Positions 48,092 through 60,200 of a stretch of DNA of 64,000 bases are shown here, piece by piece (positions within the stretch are counted from its first letter, which is position 1; each line of letters begins with the position of its first letter). The notes under the pieces were generated by a model. The model ran no database searches. It saw only the letters and a list, made by a program, of their open reading frames with translations, and was not told the DNA's origin. Position numbers and translations under genes: made by a program. The DNA is from Chaenocephalus aceratus (Eukaryota; Chordata; Actinopteri; Perciformes; Channichthyidae): assembly GCA_023974075.1 (NCBI GenBank), contig CM043787.1:35728218-35792217 (forward strand). Direction: 5' to 3'.

Positions 48092-49739
48092 CGGGGAATA
48101 TCTCTGATTTCTGTTCAGCAGTTAGCATGCAGACAAACGTTTGTATTGCTTCAATTCACAACACAACAGGATTAACCTTTATATTATTTATGTGTTCAGA
48201 CTTTTAATCTCTCCATAATTCCATAGGGATATTCTTTCTCCCTGTCCCTATTCAAACACTGACTGCTTTCCTCTGCCTGAATTGGACACTAAAAGCATTA
48301 AAATATAAAGATAACTCCACAACATACACATTCATTCTACAAGAGGTGTCACTGTTGGCAGTATATCAGCAGACTAAATGTTTACACCCGCCATTTTTGA
48401 AAATCCCATTGCACCTGTACATCCCAAAGGTCCATTATTTATGTATGAGACCTACTCAGTGAGTGTCCTGTTTTTACCTAGTCATATACTTCCTATTTTC
48501 ACATCCTGAAATACCTTTTTAAGAGAAGTATATGTGATATACGTCAAGTATATTGAATGTGGGGTAATGTGAATCCGAGATGTCAACAGTTTGTAAAGCC
48601 CAATCAAAAATAGCATCAAAACAAAGTCTGTTCTCATCAGCTCACTTTAGAGAGCTCCAATAATTATATAACATGACACAGATCAGATCACTGTGGCTTA
48701 TCTGGCGGGAAAGATGCCCACACAAGCAGATCCAGATCATACAATTTATTCAACAACCAGAGACTCAAACTCCCCTGAAATCACCCCTAGGTTGTGCTGG
48801 GATTAATTCTCGACATGGTGCATAATAATGGAAGAATATAGAGATGCCATCATGCTCAACCAAAAATACATTTTGACCCTCAACAGAACAAAAGACAAAT
48901 ATCCTATGTTTGTCCTGGTTTTTATTTCTCCCTCTCTCTGTTTTACTGTGATTGTTGTGTTGTATTTTGTTACATTATATCATTTTGTTTCATACGTATG
49001 TTGTATGGTTGTATTTGAAATGTGTATGCATGAGTATAAATGTACGGGTGCATGTGTTCACAAAAATAATTGTCTTTTTTGATGTAAAATGATGTATAGA
49101 CACATTTCTATGATTTATTATTAATGTAAATACTGCTTTAGTTCAACTGTTCAAACTGTCTAAAGGGCTACATTTTTCTTTAGCATACTCATATGTATTC
49201 ATATTATTTCAAATGTCCATAACTGTCTATAGCATATTCACATTTATTTTGTCTATAGTACTCTCTATTTTTTATATATAGTGTATTTAATTTCTCTATT
49301 TCACTACTATTTCACTGTTTATAATGTGTATACCTACTTATAGTGATCATATTGTAAATACTTCTGTTTATATCTACCAGGGGCATATATATATATATAT
49401 ATATATATTTATATTATACAATGAATAACACTGTAATTTCTGCTTGTTTTGCATTTAGTACCTGTACTAAAGTTGAATCTAATCTAATCAAATTTAAACT
49501 TTGAGCATGAATGTTAAAATATATAAAATATTTTCTTTTTTTTACGTATAATTGTTCAGATAAAGATAGTTAGTAGAATATTGATCTCCATTGTTAAAGG
49601 GAGGGAATGCTCATGACACGCATTTTTAAATAATTATCATCCGATAAAACAGACCAGTCTCTGCCAGTATTTTTTTTCATTTTTGTATCCAATGACGTTA
49701 TCAGTGATTTTAAACTGATTAATTACCGAAATAACATCA

Positions 49740-49885
49740 ACCCTGTGGGCGGCGCCATTTTGACGAGTCACATGACTTATTTTACCGGAAGTGACGTGAA
49801 CTATGCGTTTGGTGTCGAGGACAAATTGACGGATGTGCTTTGTTCATGTTGTTTACTCTAGTTACTCTCTCAATTCTATAGAAAT
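49740..49885 (+). promoter_or_regulatory. ETS/CRE/YY1-type promoter of the THAP exon
   Basis: In order: GCGCCATTTTG (YY1-like), GTCACATGAC (E-box), then ACCGGAAGTGACGTGA, a fused ETS and CRE-like site, about 90 bp before the ATG. This layout is typical of TATA-less housekeeping promoters. The same sites stand in the left copy at 41,520-41,570. Confidence 0.6.
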
Positions 49886-50170
49886 ATGCCTCATTGTATC
49901 GCGAAACATTGCCACAATTCGGATAGGAACAATTCACGGAATGCTCGGTTCCATCTATTGCCAACGGGTAAGCGTAGGAAGTACATTCGGAGGCAGTGGC
50001 TAGCGAAATGTGCTCGGCCTGAACCGAAAGATCCACAGGCGCATGTATGCAGCGAACATTTCAAGTTTCCGGACGACTACTCTGAGAGTATGATGAAACA
50101 TAAAATGGGATTTATTAATCAACCATTACTTAATGGGGATGCAGTGCACTGCCAATGCCAGCCAGCGTAA
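49886..50170 (+). CDS. THAP-domain protein, single-exon frame of 94 residues
   Basis: THAP fingers bind DNA through a C2CH zinc site. Here the pairs are Cys4/Cys9 (MPHCIAKHC) and the CSEHF motif, with FHLLP and RRQWLAKC in between; the finger fills nearly the whole frame. The start follows a strong ETS/CRE promoter. The frame ends soon after GDAVHC, where THAP proteins usually have AVPTIF, and a GTAAGC follows at the stop, so splicing to further exons is possible. It may be a THAP transposase remnant or a small host gene. The left copy at 41,667 is broken. Confidence 0.65.
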   Translation: MPHCIAKHCHNSDRNNSRNARFHLLPTGKRRKYIRRQWLAKCARPEPKDPQAHVCSEHFKFPDDYSESMMKHKMGFINQPLLNGDAVHCQCQPA

Positions 50171-50837
50171 GCACATTACTCAGCAGACTTTACTTATTGT
50201 TTACTACGTAAGGAAGCAGGAATTGCAGGACCCAGAGCGCACGGAGCACAGAGCGGACAGCAGATAACTGAATTGCAGTTTTATTACTTATAGATTATCA
50301 GAACATTTCAAAGGGGACACAGTCACATTGGATATTAACCTATGGATTAACTATATCATCGTTTTTATCGTTGTAATGCCATTGAAGACCAGTTTAGACC
50401 AGACAAAGACCAAGGTAAGCCATGTTAGCCTAGCGCATGTTAGTACCTAGCGCCACTTGTTTTGATGTACGTTTTTGTTGATAACGTCGCGAGTTTGTAT
50501 CTTTCAGTGTTGAGGTGAGCACCGTTAGATTCTGTGTCTTCACGATCATAAACGAGACTAATTCAGAGGCTCACTGTTAGCATTGTGTGTTTTTTTTTGA
50601 AGAAAAAAATGAAAAAGATCAGTTAAATTAGTTTTTTTTCCCGTTATATGGATATAAAATATTCATAGTTTATTGCAAATGACACGATTTCGGCCCCGGA
50701 ACCAGGTCCGTGGGGCCTAAGAGGATAACAGAGTATGGTTTTTATTTATTTTACAGTTGTATTTGGATGGAATGAATACCTATAGTGATAATTCAAAGTA
50801 AGTCCGCCTGGACTTTATTTTTCTAAACTTCTTCCTC

Positions 50838-51010
50838 GGCTGACGAGTCCGAACTCAAATACTCTGCCATGTTTTCGTCGTGTGTTTACAAAGTGAACGC
50901 ATAGATGACGTCACGACCTAGTTTTTCGGATCATGTGACTACTGAAAATGGCCAAAATGGCAGCTGCCTGACGGAATATACAGGTTTTGATAAAGAAGAG
51001 TTATAAAATC
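50838..51010 (-). promoter_or_regulatory. Mirror promoter and short ORF on the minus strand
   Basis: Read on the minus strand: GCCATTTTGGCC, AGTCACATGAT, GTGACGTCAT, then an ATG opening MAEYLSSDSSAEEEV and a stop. The order of sites repeats that of the plus-strand THAP promoter at 49,740. The left copy has the same arrangement. This looks like the other end of a two-gene element. Confidence 0.4.
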
Positions 51011-51040
51011 ATTATTTACCGGGGAATATCTCTGATTTCT

Positions 51041-54000
51041 TCAGGGTATGGTTTAAACATAATGTTTCACTAAATACTGAAGTTTTGATTAACTATCTAG
51101 ACTGGAGCCTTTCTTTAAGTAAGTATAATGTGTTTAATAACATATTGAGCTGAGGTGCCCCTTTAAAATAGGTCCCTCCCTATCAGCCATGCGCATGCGC
51201 AGTCTTGTTATGAGTCACGTGAAAGCGTGGTCTCGTTCCCTGACAGCAGATACAGCGCGGTGAGTTTTTGTTCAGTGTTTTCATGTTGCTCCGACTCTCT
51301 TCGTCAGCCAGCTTCTCAGACTCAGGAGATTTAACACCGACAGAGTTTCCTGTGTACCAAAGGTTCCTCAAAGCGAGAGTTAGGAGAGTAAACACGGCCA
51401 TAAAGCAGCACTGCTGCTGCAGGAAGTGTGCGACTCAGCTAAAACTTCTGTTAACAATACATTTCTCCTACTGCAGTCTTTTCACAAAACATGCAACTAC
51501 AGTCAGGACAAACATACCGAAGCACTAGGCTCAGCGATAGCTCCATAACACATTATTCTGTCACTTTACCTCCCTGCTTAGTGTATATATTTATCAATTC
51601 TCATAATGCTTATACATTTACTAGATTTCAGTTAAAATCTCATAATTCAAAGATTCAAGATACAAATGATTTAGTTTCATATGCACGTCAATCACCATGC
51701 ACTGCACATAAATAAAATGGTGAATACTTACTGTTAATGTTGTGTTAGATAGAGGTACTCTAGATAGGCTATATCTTTCACAGTTGATATCATATGTCGT
51801 ATACTCTTTATGTTTGTTTTTGTATTTTATTTTTAATTCACATGCAATGCCTTATTTAAATGCTGCTGTGACAAAACAAGTTCCCAAATAGCGATCAATA
51901 AAGTACATATAATATAATGTCATTTAAAGATGCAGTAATGAAATGCAGGAATCTCTCTTGCTCTCGCTCGCTCATATTAATACTTATTAATTCTCATTAT
52001 GCATTTTCATTTACTTCACGCCATTGAGTTTATTCATTGACAAACTATCTTCCACGCATTTATTATACTTCATTATATATTTTATTTCTTTTTATTTCAA
52101 CCCAATATTTAAAATGTCCCTATATTATGCCTTGAATGTTCATTACGCTTTTTCTGATATTCTTTCCAAAAAAACTATTATGAGCATTGTTGGAGTGAGC
52201 CTCAGATCATGGCTAATCACTGCTTCAGTGTAATCTGTGTGCGATGATAAGAAAGACCTTAGGATGTTTGCATTAATGTAGCTGTAAAGCTTATCATTAA
52301 TATCCTCACTTCATTCATGCTGCTTCAGATTTAGGGAACACGTTTATAATACTGACTGTAGGAATCTATTGGTACTTTAAAACATACAGATATAAAGCAG
52401 TTCCCTTTGTCGCCAAAATTTCACATCTAAATAATTATAAAGTTATATTATATTATATATTGCTTTTGCTATAAGGATAAAGACCCATACATAATTGGAA
52501 AACTACGTAAAACACAAGTTACATTTTTGGATGGACAAAGTGTTTCGGCTCACTAATTTAACTATTACTGGTAAACAAATCTAATGCTAAGCTAGTTTCT
52601 TTTAGTTTGTTTTTAATACTGTTGCTGCTCAGCTGAGGCCACAAATATGATTTTTCTTACAGCGTTTCTGAAATTACAAATGATTTCCGTATTAAGCCAT
52701 GATTAATAATCACTTAATGTATACGTTTAATTGCTAAAACAGTAACATGAGGCTGTTTTTCTTCATTTTTATACAAACAGCAGCTTAACGAACCTAGCAG
52801 ATGATTTTAATATACACAAGCGGTGCTTAACAAAAGGATTCATGAGGGATATTTGATGAATGTGCTTTCATTAGCTATATATACTATATATTGCCATTCA
52901 TCACCGCAGACTAATCAAGAAATTAAACAGAAATACGTTCTCCTGCCCAGTGTTGTCATCTAAATCATGTGCAGCTATGGGTTCATTTGATTCTGACTGT
53001 AAATGATTTGTATGTCATGAATAAGAAATGGCTCGATAATGACTTGAATTGTTGAAAATATATTTTGGGAAACTGTAATGGTCGAGTAAAAAGTCTAAAC
53101 ATCACATACTGACCTGAATTCTGACTCCTGTTGGTCAACAAACACAAAGTTGTTTTCTGTTGATACCACGCTTTTCCTTTTCAAGTTCTCCAGAAACCTG
53201 AATGAAATAAGAGATGCAAGGATTAGCAGACTTATCCATTAGGTGATTGGCAAAAACAAATCACCAACTAATAATCGATTCATCGTTATAGTAATTTTGT
53301 TGAAACATACTGTTTTCAGCTTCTCAAATATGAACATGCCTCGCTTTACTCTGGTTCATGTCACATTAAACTGGAGATATTAGTGTTTTGTACTGAACAA
53401 CCCCTGCTGTGGGATGAATAAAGCATTTCTGATTTTGATGTCTAATAGATGACACGTTTTGTAAATAAAATAAAGGGCAGGTTAAATGATAATGAAAATG
53501 ATTGTTGGGATCAGTATTGTTTCTACTTTTTAGAATAAAAAAACGTTTTAGAAACATATTGGTTTATCTGAAGAATACAGCGACAACATATTTTATCTCT
53601 TGAACCCTCATTTATTTGTAATATGATAATGTTGTTGAATAATTCAGTGTGGGGCATATAATGTTGTTTTTAAGTTTTATGAGAGCGGACTGTGTGTCGT
53701 GTTACTGATGTTAAATCTCATGTTATTCTGGGTGAAGCTGTGGCCTGGCCAGTACTTACAGTCCGCCCTGCTGCCTGAGGGCGTCACATCGTAATGAGGG
53801 AACATGAGTAATTCAACAGCACTCATGCATGTAGAGAAGAATGAAGGGTTGCAGCGCTCGACTGCATTATAATTCACTTGAAAGGTTCTGATTTCTGTGA
53901 CCGAAGATTGACTCTACCTGTAAGCAGGTCATACAGTAGGCACACTGAACGTTTCTAGCTCATATAGGGCTGCAGCCTTTCATTATTTAAATTATGTATT

Positions 54001-54395
54001 CTACAAATGATTTAATCAATTGATGTGTTTTTATTTATTAAAGAGAAATAGTACATTTACAAAAGAGAAAAGAAGATGGGTCTCCTTAAATCAGCAATTA
54101 ATTTGTTTTCCTTTTTAGAAAAATCTAATATTGGTATAAGGCAACTTGCTCAATGTGCGCTCTCGCTGCGTGACTGGTGCCACGTGAGTCATCCAAATTG
54201 ATTCAATCGTATGGTACAAAACCCACTATATTAGCTATGTAGGAATCATGAGAACAACTTATTAAACAAATAACCAAACTGAGGACAATAACTGTTCTGG
54301 GACTTCTGATGACAGCCATATTGTGAGTTTGTGGAGAGGATAAACAAAGATTGGTTGTAGTATTTCAAAGCCTTATTTCTTGTCTCCTTCAACAG
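51041..54395. other. Intergenic stretch upstream of cmtr2
   Basis: No coding exon was recognised. GC-rich sequence at 51,180-51,260 may be a promoter. A fragment of the same MITE family as at 35,829 lies at about 53,220-53,340. Confidence 0.45.
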
Positions 54396-54404
54396 GTGTG
54401 CAGG

Positions 54405-57227
54405 ATGAGCTCAGGCAATGGGGCGAGGAGGAAAGTCGGGAAGCAGAATTTCAACAACACGGTGGCGTTTGACCCTGAAACCCTGGCTGAGGTTCAGGGT
54501 CTTTTCAGTAAAGTAAGAAGCTATGTGAAACCTGCCAGTGGGGAGTGGGGCCTCCCCGACCCAAACGTGGCTCTAAGACAACCTGCGGAGCAGCACTGCC
54601 GCCTGCAGGCCCTGAAGGCATCGCTGAACGACGTGAAGAACCAGCTCAGTGACAAGAACGTCCAGGTATGGCATCAGCACACCAACTCCACCAACCGAGC
54701 GGGGACGGTGATCTCCGCCGTGCGCTCTGCGGCCAACGCAGAGATCTGCACTCAGGCCTGGTGCAAGTTCTCCGAGATCCTGGGGAGCTTTAGACTTCTC
54801 CCAGAGGAGGCCCTTCAGAACGGAGAGCTGAACACGGTCCATCTGTGTGAAGCTCCAGGGGCTTTCATAACCTCTCTGAACCACTACACCAAAACCAGCG
54901 AGTCCACGCGTTACTGTGACTGGAGCTGGGCCGCCAACACTCTCAACCCGTACCACGAGGCCAACGGCGGCAGCACCACCATCGCGGATGATCGGCTGAT
55001 TGCCAACACTCTGCCCTGGTGGTTCTTCGGCTCTGACAACACGGGCAACATCATGATCCAGAAACATTTGCTGGAGCTGCAGGCGTTTGTGGCTAACATG
55101 CGTACAGTGGACGTGGTGACGGCAGATGGTAGCTTCGACTGTCAGGAGAAGCCTGATGAGCAGGAGGCGCTGGTGGCGTCGCTGCACTACTGCGAGGTCA
55201 CAGCTGCACTGCTACTACTGAGCCCCGGGGGCTCCTTAGTGCTCAAGATGTTCACCCTGTATGAGCACTCCTCCGTCTGCCTCCTCTACCTGCTGAACTG
55301 CTGTTTCCGCTCCGTCAACGTCTTCAAACCTGCCACCAGCAAGTCGGGAAACTCTGAGGTTTATGTGGTGTGTCTGGACTATGAGGGCAAGGAAGCCGTG
55401 AGGCCTCTGCTCTCCAAACTGATCCGTAACTACGGCCCACAGCTGGCGGACCGAGAGGCACTTTTCCCAAACTCGCACCTCCCAGAGTCGTTTTTGAAGC
55501 AGCATGAAGAAGTGTGCTCGTACTTCACCAGGCTGCAGGTGGAGACGATCACAGAAAACCTGCAACTGTTTGGAGGAATGAGCAGCGAGCAGAGGCAGCG
55601 GCTCGACTTCATCAGAGACGGAACCGCTCAGGAGTATCTGCAGCGCTTCCAGGTAGGATGTGTGTAGAGTCAATGGGCTGAAGTTCAATCCTGTTATGTT
55701 ATCAGCAGAGGGATTTTTCCAAGTTGTCCATGAAGTGTATAAGTTAATCTTTCTTTTTGTCCCCTTCCTAAAATTGAAATGTAAGATCTTCTTTGGTCAA
55801 ATTGAATCCTATTCTTCCCAATGAGAAATATGGCCAGGACAACGGCTAGAGTCCATGAATCTTCATGAATGTGAAATAAGGCAGAGCAATTATTCAGCTT
55901 TTTATCTGAATCACAATTTTAATATCCAAATCTTTAAAAAGATGTTCAGGCCTAAAACAATATACACTTCACTCTTTGAGTGTCCCTAGATCCCTGCACA
56001 AATTATAATACATGAACCCTTTTTTTTACCATCATTTGAATAATGATGCTAATCTTGACTTCTATTACAGTCAAAATAATGATATGTTCTATTTCACGCA
56101 GTAATTGTTAGTGATTGGGCAGCGGCTTCCAAAGCATTAGAAGCTTTATAAAAGTCTGAAACGTGATGAACTGAGTCTCTCTCTGTGTGTAGGTGAGCTA
56201 CCTCCAGCGGAGTCGATGGGTCTCTCGGAACACGGTGAGTCCCGCGTGCTGCAGCGTCTCAGCGGGACGGCCTCTGGGACAGAAGAAGCAAACAGGCTCC
56301 TTCAACGAGCGCAGGGAGTTGCAGACCTTGAGCTGGAGGGAACGCGTCGAGAGGGGTTGCCATGCCGCCTCGATACAGAAACACTGTGCCGAGACCAGAG
56401 GGACCGGCTGCGTGCTGCAAGGACCCCGGTCCGAGTGTCACGTGGACTCATGGTACGTTATCGCCGGGGCTGCTCTGCCTGCAGTGAGAAACTCTGCGTT
56501 CTGTGAAGGAGGGCTGCTGAACCACCTGAATGACGCTCTGACGGACACAGCAGCGGACTGGACTCCTCGCTGTCACTCTTGCCATGACGCTTGCTGGGCC
56601 TCCATCATGGCCGACGTTGCAGGTCTTTGCGTCTCAAAAGCAGGGGACAATAAGCAGAGACAGTGCCTGGTGTTTGGCAGCCAATCAGCGTGGGGGGCTG
56701 GTGAAAGCCAACATGGGGATTTAGTTTTAACATTTTCTGCAGAGCCCTCAGCTCCTCACAGAGATCTGGTGGCGCTGCACGACGGGGAGCCGCGGTACCA
56801 GCAGCAGCTCTTAGCGTGTGTGGTGTGTTCCCTGCAGACCCTCACCTCGGGGGACGCCCTGCTGCTGCCCGTGTTCTCTGCCCTCACCCGAGTCACCGCA
56901 GCTGTCGTGCTCTGCCTGCATGTGTGTTTTAGCTCTGTCTCGTTCAGGTGTCCTTCACCTTCGGGGATTACTGGGGCAGTTCTTGTGTGTGTTGGCTTCT
57001 GCCCTGAAGCTGCTGCACGGATACTTCCTGTTCTCAGCGACGTCCACCGCTGCATGAGTCAGGGGTTGAGAGAAGAGGAGGGTGACAATGTGCCGTCTGG
57101 GTGTGACAGTCAGGTGCTGCAGTTTGTTCCCATGGAGGAGATGCTCACAGGAGGACTGACTGACTTCTTGCGGACCATGAACTCTGAAATCATCCAACAG
57201 AAGCTGCATCTGCTCATGCAATCATAG
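54405..57227 (+). CDS. cmtr2: Cap-specific mRNA 2'-O-methyltransferase 2
   Basis: CMTR2 methylates the 2'-O of the second transcribed nucleotide of capped mRNA (cap1 to cap2) using S-adenosylmethionine. Two coding exons, 54,405-55,652 and 56,193-57,227, join in phase at RFQ/VSYLQ and give 760 residues (human 770). The start MSSGNGARRK follows an acceptor at 54,395, so a 5' non-coding exon lies upstream. The RrmJ-fold catalytic half has the SAM motif CEAPGAF (148-154) and a likely K-D-K-E tetrad at K121, D241, K281 and E318. The second exon is the non-catalytic methyltransferase-like half, ending with QVLQFVPMEEML. Reading through the intron would stop after four residues and leave only the catalytic half. 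Confidence 0.95.
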
Positions 57228-60200
57228 TGCAGTTTAGTGAGCTGTGACGCCCTTCATCGCTTCACAAGCTGTCTCATTATGTCTGTGTTATTCTCGTTGA
57301 ATCAGCACACTGTTCAGCTACATGTCCCTCCAGCAGTTAATCACTGAATCACTTCTGTATGCCAATATAAAAAGACTACAACACTGATTAGGCATTGCAC
57401 TGCGAACACATTTCAGGCTCAAAATGAACACATTTACGGAGAGGATCAAATCAATGCAGCAAAACCCCAGATATTATCTGTTTTTCTCCATTTATTCTTC
57501 CTAAATTATTATTAAGTACATTTGTTAGTATATATTCCTACTTTCACAATTCATGAATAATACGTTAATTCATAATGCCTTTTGTACTTTGTATTTAAAA
57601 ATGTTTTGGGTTCTACAAGGGTTTACATTTCTGAAAATATGTAATAATTTGTAATAGTGACACTTGAAGTACATAATATGCGCTGATATCATTGATATGA
57701 TACAATCATCTTATATTTATCCACCACACATATCAGTTGGGCTTTAATGCAGAAGTCCAAACTGTGAAGTTAAATAAGGTAGACCTTCACTTCGCCAGCA
57801 AAGTCTCTCAAATCTTTTATTATCTCAGTTTCAACTAAATCCAAGTCTGCTACAGCCTTTACTCATCCTGCAGGCGAGAACAACATTGTCTCATGATACG
57901 AATTTGCAGTGCATGAAAATTCAAATTACTTTCAGCACTTGATCAGCAGAACTCATCCGTGACTGAATCCTTGAGGGGATTTGAGGGAGGAGTGAGCAAA
58001 CGACAGTCCAACCCGCAGCAGCAAGCCTCCTGTCAGTCACAGATGGTTTGCGCTGAAATCCACCTCGCAGAGAGCCGCCATGCAGTTTTACCCAACGAGC
58101 CCGTTGTGTTTTACAAAACATTGTTTTATCCCAGGATGTTCGGGGTCGTTTTGTGTTTTTGCCATCATGCAACATACAAGGAACTTCCTGTTAAACAAAT
58201 AATGTCTATCTTTTGTTTCCAGTGAGAACAAAAACATTTCCACATATGAAATATGACAGTCACTGACATGTTTTATCCTGCATGAGCAACTCACTCAGGG
58301 GCTTTAAAGAAAATAAACAATATCAGAATATTCGCTTCACTAAATGCACATGTTTACATTTTTAGGGTTCTTCTGGTTTATAATATAACAACGTTGTTAC
58401 TGAGGAGTTTATTTTCCAACTAAAACAATAAAAATGTACACTGACAAATGACATGAAGTCTGGGTGTTCGTTCACTGATACTGCTCGAGTGTCTTCTGAT
58501 CAGAAACAAAACTGTTGTTTCTCTCCGTCCTGTCAGACTGTGATGTTTATTACACACTAGAGGAGATGAACACTGGAGTGACAGCTCTGCTATTCTTAGA
58601 TCCTGTGCAGATGCACTTCTCATGCAGCTGCACTTAGACTTGTATCGATCTGACACTATTTTCAAGTCATTCCTGGATTCTGGGCACTGGATGTGAGCAC
58701 TGGATGTGAGCACTGCATGTGAGCACCGAGAGGCACCAGGGGACGATTTATCTTCTACGATCATCTCAGGACTTTCCAGACACAGTTTGTCAGGCTCGGC
58801 TCCGTGGTGTCAGATATAACTCAGCTTTTAGGGTGAGGGTTAGTTTGAACTATGTCCACCTCCGGCTGCTTATACAGAAACCTGCTGCTACCATATTAAT
58901 GCTTTAGTATTCGATATGAAATTGTCCTCTATAATAATATAACAGTCAGAGGGCCAACACTAAAATGTTTACTTTAATCGTTTAACTACGGTTTGCTGCA
59001 CAGTTGGTTTAGCTGGTAATTGAGTATTTTTATATTGATGTATTAGTACTTTAACTTAAGTAGTGTATCTGAATACTTCTTACTTCGCTGCTAGCTAGTG
59101 TCAGTCAGTGCTTCAATAAATATGTATTTACTACAATTCATCTGTAGTACAAAGCCAGACCCCTTGAACAGAATATTTACATGATCAGAGGTGCGGGGAA
59201 ATAAATATGCATGTTAATATCAACTCATCATATGAATGATCGTCTTGCTGATTTAAACATTAGGCTGTTGTTGAAGACTTTATGTGCACTTGTAAGCATG
59301 TGCACATGTGAGAATACAGAGACATAATTAGATCCAATCTATTTTGTAGGGATCTAACACCAAAGGTTTGAACAGATTTCATATGAGTGTGTAGCCTACA
59401 TGGTGGGACTGCAGATATAAAGCACAGGAACAGCCTGCAGACTGGAAATATGCTACTGTAGTACTGAATGTATGTTGGTCATCATTCAGTTTCACTCTGA
59501 ATTCAGCCTCTAATGAAGGGCTGCCAAGGATTATGTCAAAAGAAGTAGAGTTATTAAATTATGTGAATGTGTTAATGTGAGATAACTGTTGTAACTGTCT
59601 TACAGTCATAATTCAGCTCCTTTATTTTCTGTAAAACAGGCGGATATGTGTGGTAGATTTTTAATTAGCACCGTGTCTGCAGACAGATCTGTGCATTTCC
59701 ATGAAACTGGGATTCCTCAGCGCTCCATGGATAAAGAGAAAAAGCAGAATCTCCTGCAGCATGCCTTCACCTCCAGCACCTGCTAATGTAGAACTGACAG
59801 GATGTTGGATGTTAAGACGTTAAGTGATCCGGCCCAGTGGCGTCTCCAAGGGGGGGCTGGGGGGGGATGGGCACCCATCTTCTGGCCCCTCTTCACCTCT
59901 CTATGAGTATCCTCTATGTGGCAATTTTAAACATAAAAGGCTTGTTCCCTTCAAATAAATGTCTTCCTTAAAATCAATGCACTGATTAATTAATCACCTA
60001 ACACATGTAGCCCATATAAAGACGCATACAACATTAAAACAGGATTGATGTGTCACTCAAAATACCTTACAGGTATTAATGCACAACAGATATTTAGCTG
60101 TTTAACTGTGAACTAAGGAACCAAAGTATGCAGTTCCTTAAAGGGGCCCTATTATGGTCATTTTCAGGTTAATTTATCCTATTTAGTGACTCTATTGTGA

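Larger units (their letters stand above)
39871..48108. repeat. Tandem duplication, left copy (with insertions)
   Basis: It starts TTCTGTTCAG and is almost identical to the right copy from 48,109 on. Removing the inserted 4430-bp and 770-bp elements and their duplicated target bases leaves about 3.03 kb. Both copies carry a LINE-like tail (TTGAATCTAATCTAATC at about 41,243), a TA microsatellite, a promoter-like region and a THAP exon. This copy has lost the THAP start codon (ATT for ATG) and 2 bp inside the THAP frame. Confidence 0.92.
48109..51040. repeat. Tandem duplication, right copy (uninterrupted)
   Basis: 2.93 kb, running from TTCTGTTCAG to GATTTCT. Compared with the left copy it lacks about 85 bp after 50,554 and about 30 bp after 50,673. 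It keeps the intact THAP exon and both empty insertion sites. Confidence 0.92.

Noticed and set aside
54573..55187. 204-residue open frame on the minus strand
   Set aside because: It is antisense to the catalytic exon of cmtr2, whose plus-strand frame has clear family motifs.
56216..56506. 96-residue open frame overlapping cmtr2 exon 2
   Set aside because: The frame that continues from exon 1 and ends in the CMTR2 C-terminal motif is the other one.
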